Source of the DNA: CAMCXE01 sp046347475
GTDB lineage: Bacteria > Pseudomonadota > Gammaproteobacteria > Pseudomonadales > Cellvibrionaceae
Length of the DNA stretch: 64,000 bases
Direction of reading: 5' to 3'
Assembly: GCA_046347475.1 (NCBI GenBank)
Contig: JAXMGD010000004.1
Coordinates: forward strand, 124,001-188,000
The notes beneath the pieces were generated by a model. It ran no database searches and was not told the DNA's origin. It saw only the letters and a list, made by a program, of their open reading frames with translations. This document shows positions 1 through 8,221 of this stretch, one piece after another. A program made the translations under genes and the position numbers. Position 1 is the stretch's first letter. The number at the start of each line of letters is the position of its first letter.

Positions 1-166
1 GCATAGTGACATAGGTGGGCTTATGGGTATCGGTATCTACCCCCAGTTCATCCACCGGTAAATCCCGAAAGTGGCCAACGGTAGCCAAGACCATAAAATC
101 AGGGAAATACTTGGCTATGGATTTGGCTTTATTAGGGGATTCGACTATAAACAGCGTTTTGGTCAT
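1..166 (-). CDS. Type IA DNA topoisomerase, N-terminal part (cut by window edge)
   Basis: The first 55 codons read MTKTLFIVESPNKAKSIAKY followed by a segment containing ATVGHFRDLP. This is the Toprim start of TopA-like type IA topoisomerases (IVESPxKAKxIxKYL and VGHxRDLP), with the catalytic Glu in VESP. The enzyme relaxes or decatenates DNA. A GGAGG sits just upstream of the ATG at 166. It follows ssb and a small unknown gene in the same direction, as in replication/maintenance modules of integrative conjugative elements, so it is probably the element's own topoisomerase and not the chromosomal topA. The rest lies left of the window. Confidence 0.75.
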   Translation of the reverse strand, partial: MTKTLFIVESPNKAKSIAKYFPDFMVLATVGHFRDLPVDELGVDTDTHKPTYVTM

Positions 167-259
167 GGAGCCCTCCAGAACCATTGATCGAAAACCACGC
201 AAGTAGCCTTACCCGTTTTTGAAGCAAACCCTATTACCCTATTTGTTAGGTAGATGATC

Positions 260-442
260 ATGGCGCTGACCGAATGTGTAGATTGTGGCAAGGGGCTCAG
301 CCCGACAGCTACAAAATGCAATAGATTTAACTCACGCGACCCTCTTGGAGTTGAGCGGACGGAAATTAAAGTCAAAATTTCTCTAATCATTTTTTTCATC
401 TTTATGATTGGAATTTATTCTGTCGCCCACTATTTCACATGA
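260..442 (+). CDS. Small zinc-ribbon-like membrane protein
   Basis: A 60-residue protein (an ATG also occurs at 254). The N-terminus has a CVDCGK knuckle like that of short bacterial zinc-ribbon proteins (CxxCGK...). The expected second CPxC pair is reduced to a single Cys (ATKCNRF), so the ribbon is probably degenerate. Residues about 36-56 form one hydrophobic helix (SLIIFFIFMIGIYSVAHYF). It is the only plus-strand gene in the element end and lies between the topoisomerase and the next minus-strand gene, whose 3' end it overlaps. Function unknown; it may be a small insertion or a gene that came with the element. Confidence 0.5.
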   Translation: MALTECVDCGKGLSPTATKCNRFNSRDPLGVERTEIKVKISLIIFFIFMIGIYSVAHYFT

Positions 443-898
443 GCCATACACTGCTTCTTCAAGCAGTGTATGGGCGAGCGAGTTCAGAACACCAAGATCA
501 TGGTCAATACGATGCCTCAAGGCATACCTCAGACCGCCTGACGACAAATCTGGAATATCGAGCACATAGGTAATGCTTTCGTTGTCGTCGATGGTTGTCT
601 CGATGCTCCAACGATAATTCAGAAGATGGCGCTCAGCGGTACTGATTTGTTCGATATTAAATTTGAGCCAGGAGGCAATATCCGCACTCGTTTTGAATGA
701 GACGTAAGGCGGAACTCGCACAAACGGAAAACCATGACCTTGGCAACTACCAACCGTGTAAATGATATTGCTGCGGTTGAGTGTGTCCACGATTTCCCTT
801 ACCCGTCTATCAATAACCTTTAATCTCACCGCTTCACTATAAGTCCGAATGCGGCCTTTAAAATATCGATCCACTCGAAAGTGATGTAGCCGGATCAA
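383..898 (-). CDS. Hypothetical protein of the integrative element
   Basis: 171 residues, starting at a TTG that overlaps the stop of ssb (TTGA), which suggests translational coupling. I do not recognise a family. A central segment reads VGSCQGHGFPFVRVPPYV, where Cys, His and the Gly-rich turn could form a metal or nucleotide site. The N-terminus is basic, and the C-terminus is Asp/Glu/Lys-rich. It lies between ssb and the topoisomerase in a compact run of co-directional genes, so a role in replication or maintenance of the element is likely from context only. Confidence 0.6.
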   Translation of the reverse strand: MIRLHHFRVDRYFKGRIRTYSEAVRLKVIDRRVREIVDTLNRSNIIYTVGSCQGHGFPFVRVPPYVSFKTSADIASWLKFNIEQISTAERHLLNYRWSIETTIDDNESITYVLDIPDLSSGGLRYALRHRIDHDLGVLNSLAHTLLEEAVYGSCEIVGDRINSNHKDEKND

Positions 899-1416
899 AA
901 CGGAATATCGTCATCGAATGAGTCAGTAGGCGCAGGAGGGGTTGATAAATAATTACGAATATCATCTGGCAATCCAGCATTTGCGGAACCATTTGCATGA
1001 TCGGGCTGTTGTGCGGCTGTTTGAGTATTAGTAGATGGTGTGTGTGATTGAGCTGGCTGCGCCGCCTGACGTTCACGAGCGTTGCCCAGAAGCGTAAAAT
1101 CCAAAATAACAAATTCACTCCAATACCGCTCTATACCATTTTCATCTGAAAATTTGCGTGTTCGGTGCTTAGCTTCGATATAGACTTTTGACCCCTTCTT
1201 TAAATATTCCCCTAACACTTCGGCCTTCTTTTTAAACGCCACCATGTTGTGCCACTCAGTGGACTCGACGATATTGCCTGTTTGTTTGTCCCTAAATTCA
1301 GCACTTGTGGCCAAACTAAATTGGCACACGGCGTCACCATCATTCGGCAGATAACGAACAACTGGGTCATCGCCCAAATTCCCAATAAAACAGCATTTAT
1401 TTACAGACTTGCCCAT
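895..1416 (-). CDS. ssb: Single-stranded DNA-binding protein of the element
   Basis: 173 residues from the ATG at 1416, chosen because AAGGGG lies 8 nt upstream; a TTG 6 nt earlier is also in frame. The OB fold spans residues about 4-110 with the SSB signatures NKCCFIGNLGDDPVVRY, STEWHNMVAF and GSKVYIEAKHRTRKF. A Gln/Ala/Pro/Asn-rich linker follows, then the acidic tip DDDIPF that recruits replication and repair partners. Element-borne SSB normally coats single strands during conjugative transfer or replication. Neighbours are a coupled unknown gene downstream and, further on, a topoisomerase. Confidence 0.93.
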   Translation of the reverse strand: MGKSVNKCCFIGNLGDDPVVRYLPNDGDAVCQFSLATSAEFRDKQTGNIVESTEWHNMVAFKKKAEVLGEYLKKGSKVYIEAKHRTRKFSDENGIERYWSEFVILDFTLLGNARERQAAQPAQSHTPSTNTQTAAQQPDHANGSANAGLPDDIRNYLSTPPAPTDSFDDDIPF

Positions 1417-1562
1417 ACCCAATTCCCCTTAATAAAAACCGCACACGTGATTAGAGATGTTGTATCTCCGTATTAATACTAATGATCACGACATAGCCTG
1501 TTCCATGGACATTGTGTTTTCTGGCTGTACGAGTCTTTTTAAGATGTGTGGAGGCCCACTGT

Positions 1563-2159
1563 TCACTGGGCATTTTTCTGAGCGTCCTTGACGATGGCAT
1601 TGAGTATTGGAATTAGATGAGGTGTTTGTTTGGATGTCGCCAGATTTGATGATGTTGGATTGATGGCTTGTCGAAATGAGTGCCTGCTTTTATCCAGTGA
1701 CTGGAACCGCCAGTACCAGCGGTGCATACGCAATTCAACTGCAGTCACTACAGCTTCAGACACATAGGTTAGACCCGCGTAACGATCTAACTTACGTAAC
1801 TCCTCCAGTTTCGCGATTAAATGATTCACCTTGCGGGCTGACACTACGTCAAAGGTTTCCCGCGATTCGATTGCCACAAAATGGCCATAGATCCTTTTAA
1901 TGAAGTATGCGTAACGCACAGGTGTAATTTTCCGTGATTTATTCGGATTTAAAGCCGCCTGTTTTTTCTCCGCCAGCTCATCACCTACAGCCCACAGAAT
2001 CACGCGCTTAAAATCATGCGCGGTGCCGCATTTAAAACCTGCATTGTGGAGGAAGGAAATTAACTCATCCACGCTCATGGACTCTAATCGACTATAGAGC
2101 GGGTGGTAATTGGGGTTTTTGAGCAAGCGATTAAATTCAGCTAAATCCATTGTGGTCAT
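1563..2159 (-). CDS. Hypothetical protein of the integrative element
   Basis: 198 residues with GAGGC just upstream of the ATG. No family recognised. It is basic and mostly helical in appearance; the start (MTTMDLAEFNRLLKNPNYHP) and the core (KVNHLIAKLEELRKLDRYAG) suggest a soluble DNA- or protein-binding role. In conjugative elements of the PFGI-1 or clc type, small poorly characterised proteins sit at this position between parB and ssb. I cannot assign it to DUF2857 or the PFL_4669 family by eye. Confidence 0.6.
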   Translation of the reverse strand: MTTMDLAEFNRLLKNPNYHPLYSRLESMSVDELISFLHNAGFKCGTAHDFKRVILWAVGDELAEKKQAALNPNKSRKITPVRYAYFIKRIYGHFVAIESRETFDVVSARKVNHLIAKLEELRKLDRYAGLTYVSEAVVTAVELRMHRWYWRFQSLDKSRHSFRQAINPTSSNLATSKQTPHLIPILNAIVKDAQKNAQ

Positions 2160-2284
2160 GGGCGGCGCCTCTATGGACAGAATTGGAGTGTCAAGAGTAG
2201 AGGCAAAAGGGGCGGCGCCCAGGGTTTAATCGTTTTCGCAGCGACCTAAATTCTTACCTATTCCCCAAAATATTCGCACAGCAT

Positions 2285-2515
2285 TTATTTTACTGTAACG
2301 CAATCGAGCGAATAACAGCCGCGCACACCCAACAAAAATATCACTGCCTGACCACAAATTACATAGGCCTCAGAGGTGGTTCGAGTTTCCCGTACCTCGC
2401 CAGAGTCCAATCGCACATTCACCTCAACGCCAGGCCTGTATGCCGCATTCCACGTATCCACTTTACGATGCTCATTCAATTCACTGTACCCAGTTAAATT
2501 GCTAGCTAAGCTCAT
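2285..2515 (-). CDS. Small hypothetical protein of the integrative element
   Basis: 76 residues from the ATG at 2515, preferred over an upstream GTG at 2569 because GAGG lies 6 nt before it. No domain recognised. The sequence is mostly beta-like (VEVNVRLDSGEVRETRTT, then a short hydrophobic segment AVIFLLGVRGCYSLD). It is followed by 125 nt of non-coding DNA before the next gene and preceded by the parA-parB terminator. Function unknown. Confidence 0.5.
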   Translation of the reverse strand: MSLASNLTGYSELNEHRKVDTWNAAYRPGVEVNVRLDSGEVRETRTTSEAYVICGQAVIFLLGVRGCYSLDCVTVK

Positions 2516-2648
2516 AGACGCCTCACTTAATGTCTGTGTATCCAAAGTTTTATGATCATTGCGACACACACAGATTAAATATGCCCTGAGCCTTATCCCA
2601 GCTATAAATTGAATTGACCACAGAGAAAATTACGCACTTTTTTAAGAC

Positions 2649-2673
2649 AAAAAAGGGGGAGCCGAAGCTCCCC
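2649..2673 (-). terminator. Rho-independent terminator after parA-parB
   Basis: Read on the minus strand: a 7-bp GC stem GGGGAGC/GCTCCCC with a TTCG tetraloop, followed by C and six T. It lies about 370 nt downstream of the parB stop and should end the parA-parB transcript before the small genes. Confidence 0.85.
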
Positions 2674-3044
2674 AAAATGATCTCAGATTGTGACTGTAAA
2701 CTAGCAGTAACGATTTCGGAAAAAACCCTAGCTCACGGACACAGTTTAAAAAACACTTGATTGCGCAAATAGGTTTATTCTGTACTGGCCTGCGTAAATT
2801 AAATTAGACATCCTTTGCGCCACTGTAGAGTCCTAATTTTATTTTTTAGGCCGCTTCATAAATAATTCCCCACCCCCCGACAAACTCCTGATCATTAGTC
2901 TGTGAGGGGCGCTGACGCGCCCCCGGTGAGCCATACATAATTAAATTCGCTACAGCACCAAACCGGTCAATCTATTTAAAACGTCCTGCGTCTTACCGGT
3001 ATGATCCATCGCGTCCAAAAGCACCTGAACTTGCCTGCGTGTAG
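2674..3044. other. Non-coding spacer with a strong hairpin
   Basis: No open frame of note. A 7-bp GC stem with a 4-nt loop (GGGGCGC TGAC GCGCCCC) lies at 2906-2923. It has no T run on either side, so it may be a transcript-end stabiliser or protein-binding site and not a full terminator. Confidence 0.4.
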
Positions 3045-4641
3045 TCATCGGAAAATGCGCCTCACCGCCGCCAACCAGCCCTCACCCTGCAGGCGCATAT
3101 CACACGCCTCCGGGGAGTTATTAGCGGTCAAGTAGTCAAAGAATTTAAGGTCTGGGCTATTGGCAAAGACAAATTTGCAGGCGAAGCTCATGTTAAGCAG
3201 TTGCCGGTAAATGGCGCTTGGAGCGGTCTCACCCCGGTTGAAGCAAAAGTCTACAAACCGTGCCTCGATCTCCGGCGTGGGGGGCAACATCAGATAACCA
3301 AAGTGATCTGTGCCCGGCGCCAGGTGATCCCCAGGCACCACAAGCTCTTCAAACCCGTACATGCTTGCCAAGCGCTCTGCGGTCACCAAAATCTCCTCCT
3401 GAATCTCCGCAGCGCTGCTACCGGTGGTGATATCGTCAAAGTCTTCCAAACCGGACTCCGTGTCTACCGATTCGCCTTGCGACCCGCCGTCGGCATTACC
3501 AATGCCTGCAGCGGAATAGGCATGACTGGACTCTGTAGCTTCCTGAGTGATGGTTCGAGCAGCTTCTTGATTGCGTGTGGCAGTTTCCTGAACCGAGGAT
3601 TTGGCAGCTTCCTGCCGGGATTCGCTACTGCCAGATGTGCCAGCGCCGGATCGGGTGGCTGTGGACTGGCCATTCGGCTTAGCATCTGATTTTTCTGGTT
3701 TCACGGTAAGGTCGGGGAGCTGGCCAGTTAGCACCGATTTCGGCACCGAACCGCCACGACTAACACCTTCAGACATTGCCTGAAGGTCTCCGCGCAGGGT
3801 CATAACCGGGCAACCTAGATAGTCGGCCATGGCGCCCTCAATGGCATCCCTGGCTTGATCAACGGTTAAGTCTTCGTTATCGACCTCGCGCAAGGCTTCC
3901 TGCCAAATAAGAATGAATTCTTCCTCGGCTTCATTTATGTTCGTTTGTTTGTCGTCGAGAGACAGCCAAAAAACCTTGCAATCATCTATGATTTTGCGCA
4001 TTTTTTGGATGAATGGCCTCCCAGCGCCCCCCCCAAAGAACCATGGGAACAACGTCGATTAATGACTCAGCTGCATAGAGAGCAAATCCTAGTGAGACAT
4101 TATTTACAGTCCAACCTTTTGTATTTAGCTCTCGTGCCAATGCGAATGCAGATAATTGGACACCTGTTTGTTGTTCAATTGTTTCTTTTATTTTTAATGC
4201 TGCTAAACCTCGTTCAATTAACAGCATCCCGCCCCGCATTTCGTTTTCAATGCAGTGCTTGATGAGAATATCCATGTCATCACTGTAAGGATGAAACATG
4301 CACTTAAATTCAAAGTATCGTCGGTCTTGAGTTTCCTCCCACAGCTCCCGAAGAATCTCTAAACGCGTATTTCCCCCATCGCGGATCATGTACGGGTGAC
4401 TCGGATCTGCCCTCGTGACGTTGGGCGGGTTTTGTAAACCTATCGCTCGGATACTTTCCTTAATCTCGTCATATGCCGGGTTACGGCTCTGACGTGGGTT
4501 GCCTTGGTACGGTACTAAATTGTCCAGATTGACCAATATCAGCGTTGGCACTGCGGGATCGGGTGGTAACTCACCGTCACCGCCGCCGGTTGTAAAGTGT
4601 GGGCGCTGTAGCATGGCGCCGAAGTCTGTACCCTTATTCAT
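3045..4641 (-). pseudogene. ParB family protein of an integrative element, frame broken at a G8 tract
   Basis: Two overlapping frames together make one ParB-like protein of about 530 residues, close to the usual length of the PFGI-1-class element ParB. The 5' frame (3982-4641) has the ParB/Sulfiredoxin core: LDNLVPYQGNPRQSRNPAYD, then IGLQNPPNV and IRDGGNTRLEIL. The 3' frame (3045-4052) resumes with GAGRPFIQKMRK, a low-complexity Ser/Glu/Ala linker, and a conserved-looking C-terminal domain. They meet at a run of eight G (4027-4034). One G fewer would give a continuous frame (VLWGGAGRPF). It overlaps parA by 4 nt (ATGA). It could be a true mutation, a contingency tract, ribosomal or transcriptional slippage, or a homopolymer read error. 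Confidence 0.75.
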
Positions 4642-5603
4642 AGCGCCTCTCCATTAGCTTCCGCAGCCTCCTGTGTGGTTTCAGCGTCCTGAATGATTGC
4701 TTCAGTCCCATCCTCCTCATGAGCGCCCGACATAAATTGGCTAATGGTCAGTTGAGCGGCGCGGGAGATACACTCCCAAGCAGGTGGAATGTGGCTCAGC
4801 TTTGGCTCTAATTCATGCACCAAGGCCATCATGGTTTCGAGAGCGCAGAAGGAAGCTCCTTTGCGTACACTGTCCTTGCGGTGCGGCGGGTCGCCGACAC
4901 CGCTGCTGACGGTATAAACATTTTTATGTGCAATGATGGTGTGCAAAACGGTAATGGCGCTGTCGGCCTCACGGTCAAACTGAACGCGCAGGTGCTTCAC
5001 GATACCGGCGGCGCTATTGGTTCGATCCCAAAGGTTAACGACTGCTTTTAGGGGTGGCGGCATACGGCCCAGGATGGGCAGGCAGCCAGGGCGTGGAATG
5101 TATTTTTTGATCAGCTCAACAGTGCCGTAGATAAATTCACGGGTATCGAGCACCTTGGGTGGCACGGGGGAGAGTAATTGGTCGGCCGCATAGATCACGG
5201 CATCTAAGATTTTGTGGGTTGTACCCTGAGTGTCGATCAGCACGTAATCGTACTGCTGTTTTACCTGGTGCAGTGCGGCCGCGTGGTTCTGAATATTCGC
5301 CAAGGATTCATTCAGCAAGGCAGGAATGATGCCATCCGACTTTTTATCGTCCCCAATGACTATGTCGAGGCCGTCGATAACCGTCGTCGAGATGCACTTG
5401 GCCGGATTGGATGACTTGAAAAGCTGCGTCAACCCGAAAGGGGCTTGCTCGCGGATGGCGTAAAAACGGGAGAGGGTTTGCTGTGGATCAGCGTCTACCA
5501 GAAGTACCTTCTGACCCATATCGGCCAAGATGGCCCCTAGGTTTGCTGTGAGTGTGGTCTTGCCCACACCGCCTTTAGTAGAGATTATTCCTATAATTTT
5601 CAT
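4638..5603 (-). CDS. parA: ParA/Soj-like partition ATPase of the integrative element
   Basis: 321 residues. The deviant Walker A motif KGGVGKT is near residue 11, with DADPQ (A') near 40 and LIDTQG (B) near 123, the pattern of ParA/Soj partition ATPases. These enzymes use ATP and the nucleoid to position or stabilise DNA with their ParB partner, here encoded immediately downstream with a 4-nt overlap. The C-terminal 60 residues are Glu/Ala-rich. It is the last gene before the tRNA-Pro attachment fragment, matching the clc/PFGI-1 arrangement in which parA lies near the end distal to the integrase. Paired direct repeats at 5661-5710 in its upstream region could be its operator or partition site. 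Confidence 0.92.
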   Translation of the reverse strand: MKIIGIISTKGGVGKTTLTANLGAILADMGQKVLLVDADPQQTLSRFYAIREQAPFGLTQLFKSSNPAKCISTTVIDGLDIVIGDDKKSDGIIPALLNESLANIQNHAAALHQVKQQYDYVLIDTQGTTHKILDAVIYAADQLLSPVPPKVLDTREFIYGTVELIKKYIPRPGCLPILGRMPPPLKAVVNLWDRTNSAAGIVKHLRVQFDREADSAITVLHTIIAHKNVYTVSSGVGDPPHRKDSVRKGASFCALETMMALVHELEPKLSHIPPAWECISRAAQLTISQFMSGAHEEDGTEAIIQDAETTQEAAEANGEAL

Positions 5604-5660
5604 AAGGTTAGGTCCTCAATCTGAGTGATTGTTGACCTACTGAAACGCAATTCGACTATG

Positions 5661-5710
5661 TCGTGCCTTAGATGGTAAACTGACCACATCGTGCGTTAGA
5701 TGGTATACTG
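5661..5710. repeat. Two 22-bp direct repeats upstream of parA, beside the attachment site
   Basis: TCGTGCcTTAGATGGTAaACTG at 5661-5682 and TCGTGCgTTAGATGGTAtACTG at 5689-5710 differ at two positions and are 28 bp apart, nearly three helical turns. The second runs into the tRNA-Pro fragment. They are likely binding sites for an element protein (ParB/ParA autoregulation or the recombination factor); this role is inferred from position only. Confidence 0.6.
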
Positions 5711-5752
5711 GGGGTGTAGGGGTCGTGGGTTCAAATCCCGCCGTTCCGACCA
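5704..5752 (+). other. tRNA-Pro(GGG) 3' fragment: attachment site of the integrative element
   Basis: This is the 3' two-thirds of a tRNA on the plus strand. It has the anticodon loop CTGGGGG (anticodon GGG), a variable loop, a T stem GTGGG/CCCGC with loop TTCAAAT, an acceptor 3' strand CGTTCCG, discriminator A and an encoded CCA at 5750-5752. The upstream sequence does not supply the D arm or a matching CGGAACG acceptor strand, and the anticodon stem has a mismatch at its base. This is therefore a split tRNA end as left by tyrosine-recombinase integration; the intact gene should lie at the other end of the element. Confidence 0.8.
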
Positions 5753-6138
5753 ATTTCCAAAAAACCAAATCGATTGACTGTCTCTATTTAAATATCCCTG
5801 CTCGCAACCCTTCCCTTCTAAAAAACCAACTGGTGAGCCGTTAGGCTTACAACAGTTAATCATTGATTAATCATTTCTACGCGAACAACTTGCTATAAAA
5901 AGCTGGCAACTTTGTTTTAGGCGTTAGGGCTTGAAATTGTCTAACGGCTTTGCATATCAGGTAACTACTTGTTCGCAAACCATAAATAATTGCCAACGCC
6001 TGCAACTTTTACAAGTTAGCCCCGTATATCGATAAGTTCTACGGCGCGTAGGTATGGGACTAACCTTCTTGAGCCCCCCACCAATACAAGCCTCACGTAA
6101 AAGGGGCTACTAACATATGTGTATACACGGCATGAATT
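5753..6138. other. Non-coding junction region
   Basis: Nothing coding seen. It holds several short inverted repeat arms (for example AGCCGTTAG at 5836 and CTAACGGCT at 5941; GCGAACAA at 5881 and TTGTTCGC at 5969). The pairs cross one another and do not nest, so they do not make one palindrome. The promoter of the sigma factor gene should be near the right end. Confidence 0.4.
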
Positions 6139-6714
6139 ATGACCTCACGGGACGATGAATTAATCGCGCTTATTGCTCGCTGCGCTATTCGGGACCAAAC
6201 AGCGCTAAAGGATTTATTTGATAGGCTAGGCCCCTTTTTGAATAGTGTCGCGCTGCGTATTGTGCGCAGCGAAGATGCAAGCAATGATGTGTTACAGGAA
6301 GCCTTTATACAGATTTGGCAAAACGCCAGCAGCTATAGGCCTCATTTATCCAAGCCGCTCACCTGGCTCACCAGCATCGTTCGCTACCGCGCGCTTGATC
6401 GCTTCGCACAGGAAAAGTCGATACGTGAGAAAATTGACGTCGATGCAAGTGAAGATGAAATAACATCAATTGCAGATGAAAGCTGCCCTTTACAAACAGC
6501 GGTTACAGATCAAATGCGTAACCAATTGGCAAGCTGTTTAGATAGCCTAAGCACCAGCATTAAAGAATCCGTCGAGTTAGCCTATTTACACGGCTATTCC
6601 CGCGATGAAATTGCAGAACGCATGAATACTAATAGCAACACGGTTAAATCCTGGTTACACCGAGGCGCACAGAGATTAAAACAATGTCTAGAGACACGCA
6701 TACAGACAATTTAA
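6139..6714 (+). CDS. ECF RNA polymerase sigma factor (SigK/RpoE type)
   Basis: 191 residues. Region 2 spans residues about 25-95 with the ECF signature DVLQEAFIQIWQNASSY and LTWLTSIVRYRALDRF. Region 4 (about 130-185) has a helix-turn-helix, YLHGYSRDEIAERMNTNSNTVKSWLHRG. It directs RNA polymerase to a small regulon in response to an envelope signal. It overlaps the start of the next gene, a membrane anti-sigma factor, by 31 nt, the usual co-expressed pair. The following LRR protein and outer-membrane porin are its most likely targets; that regulation is inferred from order. Confidence 0.9.
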   Translation: MTSRDDELIALIARCAIRDQTALKDLFDRLGPFLNSVALRIVRSEDASNDVLQEAFIQIWQNASSYRPHLSKPLTWLTSIVRYRALDRFAQEKSIREKIDVDASEDEITSIADESCPLQTAVTDQMRNQLASCLDSLSTSIKESVELAYLHGYSRDEIAERMNTNSNTVKSWLHRGAQRLKQCLETRIQTI

Positions 6715-7394
6715 ATCAGCAAGCTTTTGAATATGTAATTGGTACATTACGTGGCAAAGATCGAAAAGCTTTCTCGGATAAACTTGCCACCGACGCAGAA
6801 CTTGCGCACCAGGTACATTTTTGGGAGGAGCAATTAATGGCCTTGCCCCAGCCGCCTGAAATACCACCCGCGCCACACACCTGGCAAAGAATTGCAAATG
6901 ATATAAATTTAGCTAGCAATGAGGCCTCACCGGAGGTGATTACACTTTGGCAACGAGTACAAAGTTGGCTAGCACCCGGCCTTTGGGGTAGCGTCTGTAC
7001 ACTGTTAATTGTATTGGTTTTAATGCAGTTAAAAGCGCCACCTGCCAGCGAATATATTGCAGTACTAAATGACACACAAGGCCGCCCAACATTAACGGCA
7101 ATTACCCAAGGCGATACAGCCAGTATGCGCATACAATGGCAGCCTACCCCTTTAGCGGACAACAAAAATTTACAATTGTGGGCCATATCCAAACAAGATG
7201 GCCAAGCCCGCTCCTTAACAGTGTTTAGCGCAGCAATTGGGGAGCAAATACAACTGAATACCGCACAATTACGCCTGGTAAAAGACGCTGATAGTTTATT
7301 GCTGACGGAGGAAGACGTCGGTGGTTCCGCTATAGATGAACCCAGTACAGCAGTAGTGGCCAAGGGAGTCTGCGTGCGCTTCGCTGGGCGATAA
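6684..7394 (+). CDS. Membrane anti-sigma factor, RskA family
   Basis: 236 residues. The N-terminal cytosolic part (residues 8-60) has FEYVIGTLRGKDRKAFSDKL and WEEQL, typical of the sigma-binding segment of RskA-like proteins. One transmembrane helix follows at about residues 94-116 (GLWGSVCTLLIVLVLMQLKA). The periplasmic domain is like the RskA C-terminal domain (LQLWAISKQDGQARSLTVF...). It would hold the upstream sigma factor inactive until an envelope signal or proteolysis releases it. The start lies inside the sigma gene, so the two are translationally coupled. Confidence 0.85.
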   Translation: MSRDTHTDNLNQQAFEYVIGTLRGKDRKAFSDKLATDAELAHQVHFWEEQLMALPQPPEIPPAPHTWQRIANDINLASNEASPEVITLWQRVQSWLAPGLWGSVCTLLIVLVLMQLKAPPASEYIAVLNDTQGRPTLTAITQGDTASMRIQWQPTPLADNKNLQLWAISKQDGQARSLTVFSAAIGEQIQLNTAQLRLVKDADSLLLTEEDVGGSAIDEPSTAVVAKGVCVRFAGR

Positions 7395-7455
7395 AAAAAT
7401 TCATAGATTCATTGTTAACCCTCGCGCAAAGAAACTCTATTTTGTACATTGCCCA

Positions 7456-8124
7456 ATGATCACACTTGTCGAAACACCAAAATTCACATCCCATAAAAAT
7501 TGGCTATTAGCACTATTTTTGATACTGCTGCCCATTGAACTCTTCGCCTCTCAACCATGGGTAAAAGATAGTGAGCTTTCTGCCTGTATCGAAGAGCATA
7601 TGAGCCGCCTTGGAACCAAAGAGCCATCGGCTTTATTAGACCTACAGTGCCCAAGCCGAGGCATTATCAATGCAGATGGGTTAGAGCAATTCCCTCAATT
7701 AAAAACGCTCAACCTTTTTAATAACCGCCTGCAGGAATTTTCTGTATCGCTTACTCAATTGGTCACGCTAAATATTGCAGGCAATCAACTCACCTCTCTC
7801 AGCATTAAAAATTATCCACACCTGCAAAACCTATTAGTATTTAATAATAAATTACGCAGTCTAATACTAAGCAACTTACCTGAGTTAACCAGCCTAAAAG
7901 GCAATGGCAATCAACTGCTTGAATGGCAATATGAACAGCTACCCAAGCTTGAAAAAGTCATGTTGTTCAATAACAAAATGCCAACAATTGATATTTACCG
8001 CTTGCCTGCATTAAAAATAATGGATGTGCGACAAAACCCTATGCCAGACGTTTTATATGACGCCATGAATAAAATGACCGGCGTCACCTTTATGCATGAC
8101 GGCAACGCGGCTGACTGGAAATAG
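7456..8124 (+). CDS. Exported leucine-rich-repeat protein
   Basis: 222 residues. A signal peptide (NWLLALFLILLPIELFASQP) is followed by a Cys-containing cap and then about six LRR units of 20-22 residues with patterns such as LKTLNLFNNRLQEF, LVTLNIAGNQLTSL, LQNLLVFNNKLRSL and LKIMDVRQNP. The repeats should form a short solenoid for protein-protein recognition in the periplasm or outside. It stands 62 nt after the anti-sigma gene and may sense the signal for it or be part of its regulon. No catalytic motif. Confidence 0.75.
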   Translation: MITLVETPKFTSHKNWLLALFLILLPIELFASQPWVKDSELSACIEEHMSRLGTKEPSALLDLQCPSRGIINADGLEQFPQLKTLNLFNNRLQEFSVSLTQLVTLNIAGNQLTSLSIKNYPHLQNLLVFNNKLRSLILSNLPELTSLKGNGNQLLEWQYEQLPKLEKVMLFNNKMPTIDIYRLPALKIMDVRQNPMPDVLYDAMNKMTGVTFMHDGNAADWK

Positions 8125-8221
8125 ATCGTCAAGATGCAAACCATCACCGGCTAACCAAATGGTATTACCTTTGCGGTAAAAACATGAGTAAAATGCAGTT
8201 TTGGACTGAAATATCTGCATT

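Noticed and set aside
5836..6001. Inverted arms resembling integron attC sites (GTTAGGC/GTCTAAC)
   Set aside because: The order of the conserved boxes is wrong for attC, and the arm pairs cross and do not nest.
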